From assembly GCA_049840475.1 (NCBI GenBank), contig JASGKX010000001.1, positions 620,001-684,000 of the forward strand: DNA of 64,000 nt. Direction: 5' to 3'. The notes beneath the pieces are model-generated. The model had not been told where the DNA came from and searched no databases. It saw only the letters and a list, made by a program, of their open reading frames with translations. Origin of the DNA: JBGVSA01 sp049840475 (GTDB lineage: Bacteria > Pseudomonadota > Gammaproteobacteria > Burkholderiales > Rhodocyclaceae). Shown in pieces: positions 8,998 through 17,688 of this stretch; the stretch's first letter is position 1, and each line of letters starts with the position of its first letter. The position numbers and the translations under genes are program-made.

Positions 8998-9366
8998 ATG
9001 GAAAGTCCATTCAAAGGCAAGACCGGCGTCGTTCGTATCTGGAACGCCTTTCACTACTCGCTCGACGGCCTGCGCGCCGCCTTCAAACATGAAGACGCTT
9101 TCCGCCAGGAGGTACTGCTGGCGATCGTGCTGATCCCCATTGCAGTGTTCAGCGCGCGCAGCGGTCCGGAGAAGGCCGCGCTCATCGCCAGCGTGCTGCT
9201 GGTGTTGATCGTAGAGCTGGTCAATTCGGCCGTGGAAGCAACCGTCGATCGCATCTCGCTCGAACACCACCGTCTGGCCAAGCGCGCGAAAGACATCGGC
9301 AGCGCGTCGGTATTGCTGACGCTGTTGAATCTGGCGGTCGTGTGGGGCTTCATTTTCCTGTCATGA
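8998..9366 (+). CDS. dgkA: Diacylglycerol kinase (small, membrane-embedded)
   Basis: A 122-residue DgkA-type trimeric membrane kinase that phosphorylates diacylglycerol released during periplasmic glucan or lipid A modification. Three hydrophobic helices are visible, with the family signature VELVNSAVEATVDR (E73 and E80) between helices two and three, and the N-terminal amphipathic stretch AFHYSLDGLRAAFKHEDAFRQE. The ATG at 8998 gives the normal length. No strong ribosome site precedes it; an upstream in-frame ATG at 8953 is possible but would add 15 atypical residues. Confidence 0.93.
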   Translation: MESPFKGKTGVVRIWNAFHYSLDGLRAAFKHEDAFRQEVLLAIVLIPIAVFSARSGPEKAALIASVLLVLIVELVNSAVEATVDRISLEHHRLAKRAKDIGSASVLLTLLNLAVVWGFIFLS

Positions 9367-9408
9367 AAACGTCATCGCATCGTCGCGCGCGGACAGGATA
9401 GTGCCGCC

Positions 9409-10638
9409 ATGGACGCCACGCGCATTTCCGTGCAGGACCTCGGCAGCCGCCATCGCCAACTGCGGATCGCGGTGGTGACCGAAACCTATCCTCCCGAAGT
9501 CAATGGCGTCGCCATGACGACAGGCCGACTCATTGCGGGCCTGCAAGAGCTAGGCCACGCCGTGCAGCTTGTCCGCCCTCGGCAGGGCGCGGACGATTCG
9601 CCAGCACAGGGCGACGACTTCACGGAAATGTTGGCACGAGGCATCCCCATCCCTCGGTACAACCATCTGAAGATGGGCCTGCCGGCACGTAATGCACTTG
9701 TGCGCGCGTGGTCACTGCGGCGTCCGGATATCGTTCAGGTGGTGACAGAGGGGCCGCTTGGCTGGTCGGCGGTAGCGGCTGCGCGCCGTCTGAAGCTTCC
9801 CGTCATCACCGAGTTTCATACCAACTTCCACGCCTACAGCCGCTATTACGGCATCGGCTGGCTCAAGCAATCGGTGGCCGCCTACCTGCGTCGCTTTCAC
9901 AACAAGGGCGACCTCACGCTGGTGCCGACGCCGGCATTGCGCGATGAGTTGCTGGCAGCGGGTTTTCGTCACGTCGACGTGGTGGCGCGTGGTGTGGACA
10001 CCGGGCTCTTCAACCCTGCGCGGCGCTCCGAAGCGCTGCGCCAATCCTGGGGAGCCTCGCCCGACACCCTGGTGTGCGCGATCGTCAGCCGCCTGGCGCC
10101 GGAAAAGAATCTTGATCTCGCGATCCGCGCATTCGAATCGCTGAGAGCCAAACACCGCGATGCGCGCCTCGTGTTGGTGGGCGACGGCCCGGCTCGGGCC
10201 GGCCTGCAGATGCGCTATCCGGAACACGTATTTGCCGGTATGCGGCGCGGCGAAGACCTGGCCACGCACTACGCCAGTGCCGATTGCTTCATCTTCCCAA
10301 GCCTCACTGAGACATTCGGCAACGTCATCGCCGAAGCACTGGCCAGCGGATTGCCCGTTGTGTCGTTCGACTACGCGGCTGCGTCGGAACTGATCAAGAC
10401 GGGATATAACGGGTTGGTCGCACCGGTTGACGATGAACCCGCCTTCATCTCAGCCTGTACGCAACTGGCCCAGGATCGGGCGTTGCTCAGCACCATGCGT
10501 GCCGTGACGCAGAACAGCGTACGTCACCTGGACTGGCTTGCAGTCACTGGACAGTTGGTACGTCTCCTCGACGAGACCATCAGCCACCACGAAATCCGCC
10601 AGCAGACGCGCTCAAGCCTCGTCGCCCAGCCCGACTAG
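9409..10638 (+). CDS. Glycosyltransferase family 4, MgtA-like
   Basis: A 409-residue GT-B retaining glycosyltransferase. The N-terminal acceptor domain starts VVTETYPPEVNGVAMT, a pattern seen in GDP-mannose-dependent alpha-mannosyltransferases and related glycolipid transferases. The C-terminal donor domain has SRLAPEKNLDLAI and the E-x7-E type motif in FPSLTETFGNVIAEALASG. It is followed by an unrelated kinase and preceded by dgkA, so a role in glycolipid or membrane-lipid glycosylation is plausible, but donor and acceptor cannot be told. Confidence 0.85.
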   Translation: MDATRISVQDLGSRHRQLRIAVVTETYPPEVNGVAMTTGRLIAGLQELGHAVQLVRPRQGADDSPAQGDDFTEMLARGIPIPRYNHLKMGLPARNALVRAWSLRRPDIVQVVTEGPLGWSAVAAARRLKLPVITEFHTNFHAYSRYYGIGWLKQSVAAYLRRFHNKGDLTLVPTPALRDELLAAGFRHVDVVARGVDTGLFNPARRSEALRQSWGASPDTLVCAIVSRLAPEKNLDLAIRAFESLRAKHRDARLVLVGDGPARAGLQMRYPEHVFAGMRRGEDLATHYASADCFIFPSLTETFGNVIAEALASGLPVVSFDYAAASELIKTGYNGLVAPVDDEPAFISACTQLAQDRALLSTMRAVTQNSVRHLDWLAVTGQLVRLLDETISHHEIRQQTRSSLVAQPD

Positions 10639-10647
10639 CCAATTCTC

Positions 10648-10703
10648 AGCGGGGCGCCCCATGGGCGTAAAATGCCGGTTTTGATCAATCCGGACGCCCC
10701 GCT
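10648..10703 (+). promoter_or_regulatory. Leader with TAAAAT box and start-proximal inverted repeat
   Basis: AGCGGGGCG (10648-10656) and CGCCCCGCT (10695-10703) form a perfect 9-bp inverted repeat. The right arm ends four bases before the ATG of the PfkB gene and occupies the place of the ribosome site. A TAAAAT sequence (10668-10673) between the arms could be the -10 box. Confidence 0.4.
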
Positions 10704-10706
10704 TCC

Positions 10707-11645
10707 ATGACCATCCTCGTATGCGGTTCTGTCGCCTTTGACACCATCATGGTGTTCCAGGGCCAATTCAAGCAGCACATTCTGCCGGAGCAGATCCGCA
10801 TTCTTAATGTGTCGTTCCTCGTACCCGAGATGCGGCGGGAATTCGGCGGCTGCGCGGGGAACATCGCGTATTCACTGGCTTTGCTCGGTGGGCAGGCGCG
10901 CATTCTCGCCACCGTGGGGGAAGACGCGGGTCCGTACCTGTCACGGCTTGACGATCTGGGCATCGATCGCCGCTTCGTCCGCGTGGTGCCCGGCACTTTC
11001 ACGGCGCAGGCGTTCATCACGACCGATCTGGACGACAACCAGATCACGGCGTTCCACCCTGGCGCAATGAGCCAATCGCACACCAATCGCGCGGCCGATG
11101 CGGAATCCGGCGTGAGCTGGGGCATCGTCTCGCCAGACGGGCGTGACGGCATGCTGCAACATGCACGCGATCTTCATGCGGCCGGCATTCCTTTCGTGTT
11201 TGATCCGGGTCAGGCGCTGCCAATTCTGTCCCGCGAGGACTTGCTGGCCTGCATCGACATGGCCAGCCTATGCACCGCCAACGACTACGAAGCCGCATTG
11301 ATATGTAACAAAACCGGCCTGTCGCTGGATGAACTGGCAAACCGCCTCGATGGTCTGATCGTGACGTACGGCGCCGACGGCTCACGTCTGTTCCGGCACG
11401 GCGAAAGCGTGGATGTCCGTCCTGCCCGGCCCGACTATGTCGTGGATCCGACCGGCTGCGGCGACGCGTATCGTGCAGGCTTGCTCTTCGGGCTGTCGCG
11501 CGAGTGGGACTTGGTCAAGTCCGCTCGACTGGCGTCCGTCATGGGCGCCATCAAGATCGGGCACCAGGGCGCACAAAACCATGCGCCCAACCGGGACGAG
11601 ATTGCCCGCCGCTTCGCCGACGCGTACGGGGAAAAGCTTTGGTAA
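10707..11645 (+). CDS. PfkB-family carbohydrate/nucleoside kinase
   Basis: A 312-residue ribokinase-fold enzyme. The N-terminal part has GGCAGNIAYSLALLGG (about 49-64), the substrate-binding signature of the PfkB family. The C-terminal signature DPTGCGDAYRAGLLFGL near residue 248 holds the catalytic base Asp; the usual GAGD reads GCGD here. It most resembles the bacterial adenosine-kinase-like group of Burkholderiales, but the substrate (a sugar or a nucleoside) cannot be fixed from sequence. No obvious ribosome site precedes the ATG, which follows a GC-rich inverted repeat. Confidence 0.85.
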   Translation: MTILVCGSVAFDTIMVFQGQFKQHILPEQIRILNVSFLVPEMRREFGGCAGNIAYSLALLGGQARILATVGEDAGPYLSRLDDLGIDRRFVRVVPGTFTAQAFITTDLDDNQITAFHPGAMSQSHTNRAADAESGVSWGIVSPDGRDGMLQHARDLHAAGIPFVFDPGQALPILSREDLLACIDMASLCTANDYEAALICNKTGLSLDELANRLDGLIVTYGADGSRLFRHGESVDVRPARPDYVVDPTGCGDAYRAGLLFGLSREWDLVKSARLASVMGAIKIGHQGAQNHAPNRDEIARRFADAYGEKLW

Positions 11646-11659
11646 GGAGTCAATAATCA

Positions 11660-12121
11660 ATGAAGATGCAGCACATCACCGTCGCCGCGCTCTGCGCCCT
11701 GTCTCTGGCATTGGCCGGTTGCGCAACAAGCAAGGCAGGCGACGTTTATTCGCGCGATGAAGCGCAACGCACCATGACTTATCGCGACGGCGTCGTCACC
11801 GGCGTGCGGCAGGTCAAGCTCGAAGGCACCAAGACAGCTATCGGCACCGGAGCTGGCGCAGTGGTCGGTGGCGTAGCCGGCAGTACCATTGGCCAGGGCA
11901 AGGGCCAGATCGTCGGCGCCGTGTTGGGCGCGGTAGCCGGTGGCCTTGCCGGCGCGGCAGCCGAAGAAGGACTCACGCGAGAAAACGCGCTGCAACTGAC
12001 AGTCAAGCTGGATAACGGCGAGAACATCATCGTCGTTCAGGAGTTGGGGCAAGACACTTTCGTAGCCGGGGACCGGGTACGCGTGGTTCAGAGCGGTGGC
12101 AAGACCCGGGTAACGCACTGA
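11660..12121 (+). CDS. Glycine-zipper outer-membrane lipoprotein (SlyB/Pcp-like)
   Basis: A 153-residue lipoprotein. The signal peptide ends in a lipobox LALAGC with the lipidated Cys at residue 21. A Gly/Ala-rich double helix segment (about 55-95, GTGAGAVVGGVAGSTIG and repeats) is the glycine-zipper 2TM motif, followed by a small beta domain ending VVQSGGKTRV. SlyB/Pcp homologues support outer-membrane integrity. It follows the PfkB gene by 14 bp with GGAG upstream, so it may be co-transcribed. Confidence 0.9.
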   Translation: MKMQHITVAALCALSLALAGCATSKAGDVYSRDEAQRTMTYRDGVVTGVRQVKLEGTKTAIGTGAGAVVGGVAGSTIGQGKGQIVGAVLGAVAGGLAGAAAEEGLTRENALQLTVKLDNGENIIVVQELGQDTFVAGDRVRVVQSGGKTRVTH

Positions 12122-12159
12122 GCGTCCGCTGGGGGTTTGATCCAATGCCACATACGTGA

Positions 12160-12217
12160 CCGTGACGGTCTGGGATCATCGTCACGGTTGCGTAACGCGC
12201 GCGTAACCGTTACGCAA
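12160..12217 (+). promoter_or_regulatory. Paired dyads upstream of olsB (operator-like)
   Basis: Two inverted repeats lie side by side in the 138-bp gap before olsB: CCGTGACG/CGTCACGG (12160-12167 and 12180-12187), and a perfect 10-bp pair TTGCGTAACG/CGTTACGCAA (12188-12197 and 12208-12217). The core GCGTAAC occurs three times, twice direct and once inverted. The arrangement resembles a binding site for a dimeric regulator; the regulator is unknown. Confidence 0.5.
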
Positions 12218-12259
12218 TTCTGGCCTCCTAAAGTTGGCCATTATCAGAAAGGATCACGC

Positions 12260-13015
12260 ATGCTGAGTACAGCGCCACAACCAGTCGCCCAGAAATCCCG
12301 CAACCTCTTTGTTGGCCTCGCCGGCAGCACATCTGAAATACTCGAAGCACAAAAACTCCGTTACCGCGTTTTTGCAGAAGAAATGGGCGCCCGCCTGCCC
12401 AGCACCACGCCCGGCGTGGACCGCGACCATTTCGACGCCTACTGCCAGCACCTGATCGTGCGCGACGAGGACTGCGGCCGCATCGTCGGCACCTATCGCA
12501 TTCTCACACCCGAAAACGCACGCCGCATCGGTGGCTACTACTCCGAAACAGAATTCGACCTTACGCGCCTTCAGCACCTGCGCAGCGGCCTGGTTGAAGT
12601 CGGCCGTTCGTGCATCGACGCGGACTACCGCAGCGGAGCGGTCATCACGCTGCTATGGTCGGGGCTCGCGCGCTTCATGACGCAAGGCAGCTACGGCCAC
12701 TTGATGGGTTGTGCCAGTATCGGCATGGGCGACGGCGGCCACAACGCGGCCAATGTGTATCGCGCGCTCGAAAAGCACCTGAGTTCGCCGGAATACCGTG
12801 TATTCCCGCGCCACGAGCTGCCAGTCGAACGCCTGCAGACGCCGTCACCTGTTGAAATCCCGCCGCTGCTCAAGGGCTATATGCGCGCGGGGGCGATGGT
12901 CTGCGGGGCGCCAGCATGGGACCCCGATTTCAACACCGCCGACCTCCTGCTTCTGCTGTCGATGACGCAAGTCAACTCGCGTTACGCCCGTCACTTCGTC
13001 GAGCGCCAGGGCTAA
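12260..13015 (+). CDS. olsB: Ornithine N-acyltransferase (lyso-ornithine lipid synthesis)
   Basis: A 251-residue GNAT-type acyltransferase that transfers a 3-hydroxyacyl group from acyl carrier protein to ornithine, the first step of ornithine lipid synthesis. The hemolysin-like acyltransferase features QKLRYRVFAEEMGARLP, VGTYRILTP and VEVGRSCIDADYRSG are present. The ATG at 12260 is preceded by AAAGGA at good spacing; a longer frame from 12137 reads through the operator-like repeats and is unlikely. It is followed 85 bp later by olsA. Confidence 0.92.
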   Translation: MLSTAPQPVAQKSRNLFVGLAGSTSEILEAQKLRYRVFAEEMGARLPSTTPGVDRDHFDAYCQHLIVRDEDCGRIVGTYRILTPENARRIGGYYSETEFDLTRLQHLRSGLVEVGRSCIDADYRSGAVITLLWSGLARFMTQGSYGHLMGCASIGMGDGGHNAANVYRALEKHLSSPEYRVFPRHELPVERLQTPSPVEIPPLLKGYMRAGAMVCGAPAWDPDFNTADLLLLLSMTQVNSRYARHFVERQG

Positions 13016-13100
13016 ACCCGACCGGCGGCCGTGAAGAGCGCGGTTTATACTGCGCGGCTACCGGCCGCTGTGCCGTATCGTCAGCGACAACCACAACAAC

Positions 13101-13946
13101 GTGTCAGAACCATCCCTTTCGAAGCGATTGCGTGCCTACTGGCGCATGCTGCGAGTCGGTTGCCACCTCATTCGAGGGCTGGCAACGGTCCAGTTCGTCT
13201 TTCCATTCGTGGATGCGGAGCGGCGCCGCAACGTCAAGCAACGCTGGGCACGCAAGCTGGTGACCGTCCTGGGTATCCGACTGCGCCAGGAAGCCATCGA
13301 TCTGCCCGCAGGCGCACTAATCGTCAGCAATCACATTTCGTGGACCGACATTTTCGTCATCAACGCACTGACGCCGACCACATTCGTGTGCAAGGACGAC
13401 GTGCGCGGATGGCCGATCATCGGTTGGCTGGTCGAGCACACCGGCACAGTGTTCATCGAACGTGGCAGCCGCGCCGCAGCGGCTCGCACTGGCGAAGTGA
13501 TTTCGCAGCGGCTGCAGGCAGGCGAACGCATCGTGTTCTTCCCGGAAGGCACCACTACCGACGGTAGCCAGCTGCTGCCGTTCCGGGCGGCGCTGTTCCA
13601 GGCGGCATCCGGTAGTGCTGCCGTTGCCCCGTTGGCGTTACGTTACGTGGACGCTGACAACGCGCGCCACCCCGCGCCAGCCTACGATGGCGACATTACG
13701 TTCGGCGAATGCATGCGCGCCATTACGCAGGCAGACGATCTGTTCGCCACGGTGGAAGGTCTGCCGATGCTTCCTGCGAATCTGGACCGCCGTGAGCTGG
13801 CCGTACAAAGCCACCGGATGCTAGCCGTTGCGCTTGGCGTTGCAGCGGGCACAGCTGACATTGTTGGAGAAGGCGAAGAACGCTCGGAAACGGGCGTGCC
13901 GAACGCAGAAGAAAATGTCGTGCTTCAGTCCGCACCGGGCTGCTGA
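13101..13946 (+). CDS. olsA: Lyso-ornithine lipid O-acyltransferase (PlsC family)
   Basis: A 281-residue 1-acyl-glycerol-phosphate-acyltransferase-family protein. The catalytic motif HISWTD (H78, D83) and the phosphate-binding-like motif FPEGTTTDG (147-155) are intact, and a hydrophobic segment near residues 20-36 anchors it to the inner membrane. Next to olsB, it most likely adds the second fatty acid to lyso-ornithine lipid. The start is GTG at 13101. The 3' end overlaps the converging apaH gene by 22 nt. A general PlsC role in phosphatidic acid synthesis is the alternative. Confidence 0.88.
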   Translation: MSEPSLSKRLRAYWRMLRVGCHLIRGLATVQFVFPFVDAERRRNVKQRWARKLVTVLGIRLRQEAIDLPAGALIVSNHISWTDIFVINALTPTTFVCKDDVRGWPIIGWLVEHTGTVFIERGSRAAAARTGEVISQRLQAGERIVFFPEGTTTDGSQLLPFRAALFQAASGSAAVAPLALRYVDADNARHPAPAYDGDITFGECMRAITQADDLFATVEGLPMLPANLDRRELAVQSHRMLAVALGVAAGTADIVGEGEERSETGVPNAEENVVLQSAPGC

Positions 13947-14752
13947 TACGACGGGCAACGCAACTGCGCGAGCGCCCGATCCTCAAGGCGTAACGCCGTC
14001 AGGCAACCACCCCAAACGCACCCGGAATCCAGCGCAATGACGCGGTCGGTCTGGCGATAGCCCAATGCCGACCAATGGCCGCACAACACGGTGTGCGTGC
14101 GCCAAGCCGGCTCAGACACGTCGAACCACGCTTTCAGACCATCAGGCGCATTTTCGGGAGCGCCCTTCTGCTTCATGTTCATGCTGCCGTCTGCGCGTAC
14201 AAAGCGCATACGCGTCATGGCATTGACGATTACACGAAGCCGATCCCAGCCGGTGAGCGAATCGGACCATGATTCAGGCGAGTTGCCGAACATGTTGTTG
14301 AGAAACTCAATCCACTGCGGGCTGCGCAACACGGCCTCGACTTCACCAGCGAGCTGTTGCGCCTCTTCCACGGTCCATTGCGGCAACAAACCCGCGTGGA
14401 CCATCACATAGCCTTTGTCGGCATACAGCATGCGGCGCGTCCGCAGCCAGTCGAGCAGTTCGACTGCGTCGGGCGCGTCGAGCACGGCGTGCGCCGTTTC
14501 GGCCGAACCGGGACGAGCCGGCAGGTTGGCGGCAGCCGCCAACAAGGCAAGATCGTGATTACCTAGCACCACAACGGCGGCATCGCCGAGATCGCGCACG
14601 AAGCGCAGCGTTTCGACCGATTGCGGACCGCGATTGACCAAATCGCCGACCAACCAGAGCGCATCGTGCGACGGATCGAAGCGCACCTGGTCCAACAAAC
14701 GCAGGAGCGGATCGAGACAGCCCTGCAAATCACCGATAACCCAAGTCGCCAT
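13925..14752 (-). CDS. apaH: Symmetrical bis(5'-nucleosyl)-tetraphosphatase
   Basis: A 275-residue metallophosphatase that splits Ap4A into two ADP and also decaps RNA. Metal-binding motifs are in order: GDLQG (7-11), GDLVNRG (36-42) and GNHD (64-67), followed by VMVHAGLLPQW and LCGHWSALG. The ATG at 14752 gives the conserved ATWVIGDLQG start; an upstream ATG in the same frame adds nine residues without support. It converges on olsA with a 22-nt overlap, and lies just downstream of the long polysaccharide operon on the same strand. Confidence 0.96.
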   Translation of the reverse strand: MATWVIGDLQGCLDPLLRLLDQVRFDPSHDALWLVGDLVNRGPQSVETLRFVRDLGDAAVVVLGNHDLALLAAAANLPARPGSAETAHAVLDAPDAVELLDWLRTRRMLYADKGYVMVHAGLLPQWTVEEAQQLAGEVEAVLRSPQWIEFLNNMFGNSPESWSDSLTGWDRLRVIVNAMTRMRFVRADGSMNMKQKGAPENAPDGLKAWFDVSEPAWRTHTVLCGHWSALGYRQTDRVIALDSGCVWGGCLTALRLEDRALAQLRCPSYQQPGAD

Positions 14753-14828
14753 CCGGTGACTCCTTAAAACCTGGAACACAATGACACGCCGTGAGCCCTA
14801 GAAGGCTCAGGAGCGACGGTCTCTACGT

Positions 14829-16706
14829 TTATGCTTTGCGACGCCCTTGCGTCGGCAGTTCGATCAGCTGTGCCGCAGGCGGTTGATATTCGGGCACCCA
14901 ACGGCGCAACTCGCGCTTGACCTCATACTGCGTGCGCACGACGTCACACTCCAGCCAATCGATGATCTCCGCCACACGGCCTGCATCCGCCTCTCGTGCC
15001 TTGGCGATGCGTAGCTTCGGATGGTGCGTGGGCCGCGTATGTTCATCATCGGCCAACAATTCTTCGTAGAGCTTTTCACCGGGGCGCAGCCCCGAGAACG
15101 CGATGGGAATCTGTTCCTCCGTCGCACCGGACAAAGCAATCAGCACGCGAGCGAGTTCAACGATCTTCACTGGCTCGCCCATGTCGAGCACAAAGATTTC
15201 ACCGCCCTCGCCCATGGTCGCCGCCTGCAACACCAACTGGCAGGCCTCGGGAATCGACATGAAATAACGCGTGATTTCGGGGTGGGTCACCGTTACAGGG
15301 CCACCACGAACAATCTGCGCCTGGAACTTAGGCACCACGCTGCCAGCGCTGCCCAGCACGTTGCCAAAGCGAACGCATTCGAAGCGTGTATCGCCTGCGC
15401 CACGCTGCAGGTGCTGGCATAGCATCTCCGCGAGTCGTTTGCTCGCCCCCATGACGTTGGTCGGGTTAACTGCCTTGTCGGTTGACACCATGACAAAGCG
15501 CGACACACCATGGCGCACCGCCGCGCAGCCGACCCGCCATGTGCCCAACACGTTGTTGCGCAGCGCTTGCCATGCATTGTCTTCTTCCATCATCGGCACG
15601 TGCTTGTAAGCCGCCGCGTGGAATACGACGTCAGGCTTATGCTGCGCAAAGACAGCGTCGAGCCAGGATTCGTGACGTACGTCGCCCGTCACGGCAACCA
15701 CCTTCACGTCTGGGAAGTGCTCGGAGCAATCTTCGACAAGGCGGTATAGCGCATATTCGTTGGCCTCGTAGGCAACGATGCGATCGGGCGCATAGCGCGC
15801 GATCTGCCGACAGAGTTCGGAGCCGATCGAGCCACCCGCGCCAGTCACGAGAATGCAGCGCCCCTGCAGCATTTCACCAATCGGTGCGGAGTCGATACGC
15901 ACCGGATCGCGGCCAAGCAGGTCTTCGAGTTCCACTTCGCGCAGCGATACGACGCCGGCATCCTTGCTCATCATGTCGCCGATGCGCCGCACGACCTGCG
16001 CTTTGACGTGCGCCTTCATGCACGCAACCAGCGCGCGCTTCTGTTGCGCGGGCGTAGCCGACGGCATGGCGACGATCGCATGCCGCGCCTTGAATACGCC
16101 GGCCCAATGTTCCAGTTCATCAATGCCGCCGACGACCTTGTAGCCAAGCAACTCGCGGCCGAGCTTGTTCGGGTTGTCGTCCAGCACCGCCACGAGACGC
16201 CATTCAGCGCTGCGCCGCATTTCGCGTGCCACGTTCATCCCCGCGCTGCCGGCACCGATGAGCAACACCGGTTTACCAGCCGCCATCAAAGCGCCATAGC
16301 GCTGCCGCTCACGCCACACACGGTACGCGGCGCGGCTGCCCCCCATCACGAGCAGCAGGAGGATGGGGGCTATGACGAAAACGGAACGCGGTACGGGCGG
16401 ATTCAGCCCAGCCATCATTGCGCCGACGACAACCAGTACCGCCGACAAGCTGATCGCCTTGAGGATGCGCATGAGGTCGGGCAGGCTGGCAAACAGCCAT
16501 ATGCCGCGATACAGACCCAGCACGCGGAACAGCACGGCATGGATCGGTAACACCCACAACAACGCGATCAGCCCCGACGCCAGGAAATCCGCCGGCACCA
16601 TGAAATTGAACCGCAGCACATAAGCTGCGAGCCAGCATGCGGCAACCGCCAACACGTCGAACAACGCGACGATGAGCGACCGCAGGCGTGCATCGATGTT
16701 ACGCAT
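14829..16706 (-). CDS. WbpM/CapD-like UDP-GlcNAc 4,6-dehydratase (membrane)
   Basis: A 625-residue polytopic dehydratase. Four N-terminal membrane helices (about 10-122) precede a CoA-binding-like domain with GAGSAGMNVA (about 151-160) and a catalytic SDR domain with TGAGGSIG (288-295). The modified catalytic set is visible in MVSTDKAVNP (about 406-415) and MGASK (419-423); WbpM-type enzymes lack the usual SDR tyrosine. It converts UDP-GlcNAc to UDP-2-acetamido-4-keto-2,6-dideoxyhexose, feeding the reductase encoded two genes upstream. It is the last gene of the long operon and overlaps the preceding gene by 8 nt. Confidence 0.93.
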   Translation of the reverse strand: MRNIDARLRSLIVALFDVLAVAACWLAAYVLRFNFMVPADFLASGLIALLWVLPIHAVLFRVLGLYRGIWLFASLPDLMRILKAISLSAVLVVVGAMMAGLNPPVPRSVFVIAPILLLLVMGGSRAAYRVWRERQRYGALMAAGKPVLLIGAGSAGMNVAREMRRSAEWRLVAVLDDNPNKLGRELLGYKVVGGIDELEHWAGVFKARHAIVAMPSATPAQQKRALVACMKAHVKAQVVRRIGDMMSKDAGVVSLREVELEDLLGRDPVRIDSAPIGEMLQGRCILVTGAGGSIGSELCRQIARYAPDRIVAYEANEYALYRLVEDCSEHFPDVKVVAVTGDVRHESWLDAVFAQHKPDVVFHAAAYKHVPMMEEDNAWQALRNNVLGTWRVGCAAVRHGVSRFVMVSTDKAVNPTNVMGASKRLAEMLCQHLQRGAGDTRFECVRFGNVLGSAGSVVPKFQAQIVRGGPVTVTHPEITRYFMSIPEACQLVLQAATMGEGGEIFVLDMGEPVKIVELARVLIALSGATEEQIPIAFSGLRPGEKLYEELLADDEHTRPTHHPKLRIAKAREADAGRVAEIIDWLECDVVRTQYEVKRELRRWVPEYQPPAAQLIELPTQGRRKA

Positions 16707-17688
16707 GTGTCGTGTCCTGCTTTGACTGATGACGATGCCAGCGGATATCGATCATCAACGCGACGATCACGAACGCCGCCGCGACAATACCCGCCAACGC
16801 CAGCGCGAGTTTACCACTCCCCTGCCTGAGCGCACAGAGCGCCGTAACGGCTGCCACCAACATGGCCGCATACCAGCCGGCCGCTACGCGTGCGTGGCCC
16901 GCGCCCATGCGGATCGCCCGTTGATAGTAGTGCTCACGATGAGCTTGCCACACGCGTTCGCCCCGCAACCCTCGACGCAGCAGCGTGACGGTTGCATCGA
17001 CGATGAACGGTGAGAATACCCACGGCGCAAACCACCAGGGCCAGACTCCGCCCGACATGCCATGGATGCCCAACGCGGCGGCGAGAAACCCCAGCGGCAC
17101 CGAACCGCAATCCCCCATGAAAACCCGCGCCGGATGCCAGTTGAAGCACAGGAAGCCCAGCGCCCCCAAGGCCGTCATGGCCGCCATCGTGCCGATGCCG
17201 TTCGAGGATGCCGCGATAGCCAGCGCGCCAAACCCGAACAGCGCCATGCCACCCGCCATGCCGTCCGATCCGTCCATGAAATTGTAGAGGTTCGTCATCC
17301 ACACGCAGGCCAGTCCGGCGACGAGCGCCCACCCCCAACCGACGTGGTAAGCCCCGGTCACCCACACCGCCAAGAAGGCCGCCAGGCAGTGTGCGCCAAA
17401 GCGCAATCGCACCGGCAAGCCCCGGCGATCATCGACGAGCGACATGGCACATAGACACAGGGCCAGCCCGCCCAACGCACGCGTCGGCAGATCCGCTGGC
17501 GCCAGGGCGACGGCCAACAACAATGCAGCCATCACACCCAGGCCGCCCACACGGGGTGTCACACGAGAGTGCATCGATCGCGCGTTGGGATGGTCCGTCG
17601 CAATGCGCCACGCCAGACCGGTGCGCAGGAGCGTCCCCACGACCAACGCACTTAGAAGGAAAGCCGCTGTGGCCCATGCAAACATCAT
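16699..17688 (-). CDS. WecA/WbpL-like polyprenyl-phosphate sugar-1-P transferase
   Basis: A 329-residue membrane protein of the MraY/WecA family with about ten hydrophobic helices. The conserved cytoplasmic motifs are present: SMHSRVTPRVGGLG, SLVDDRRGLPVRLR, NLYNFMDGSDGMAGG and RVFMGDCGSVPLG, and HREHYYQR near the C-terminus. It would transfer a sugar-1-phosphate, likely FucNAc or QuiNAc given its neighbours, to undecaprenyl phosphate and so start O-chain synthesis. The ATG at 17688 overlaps the previous stop (ATGA), indicating translational coupling; an upstream 23-residue extension is not credible. Confidence 0.92.
   Translation of the reverse strand: MMFAWATAAFLLSALVVGTLLRTGLAWRIATDHPNARSMHSRVTPRVGGLGVMAALLLAVALAPADLPTRALGGLALCLCAMSLVDDRRGLPVRLRFGAHCLAAFLAVWVTGAYHVGWGWALVAGLACVWMTNLYNFMDGSDGMAGGMALFGFGALAIAASSNGIGTMAAMTALGALGFLCFNWHPARVFMGDCGSVPLGFLAAALGIHGMSGGVWPWWFAPWVFSPFIVDATVTLLRRGLRGERVWQAHREHYYQRAIRMGAGHARVAAGWYAAMLVAAVTALCALRQGSGKLALALAGIVAAAFVIVALMIDIRWHRHQSKQDTTHA

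Noticed and set aside
14792..14809. Hairpin TGAGCC/GGCTCA between the WbpM-like gene and apaH
   Set aside because: No T-run on either strand, so I do not call it a terminator.
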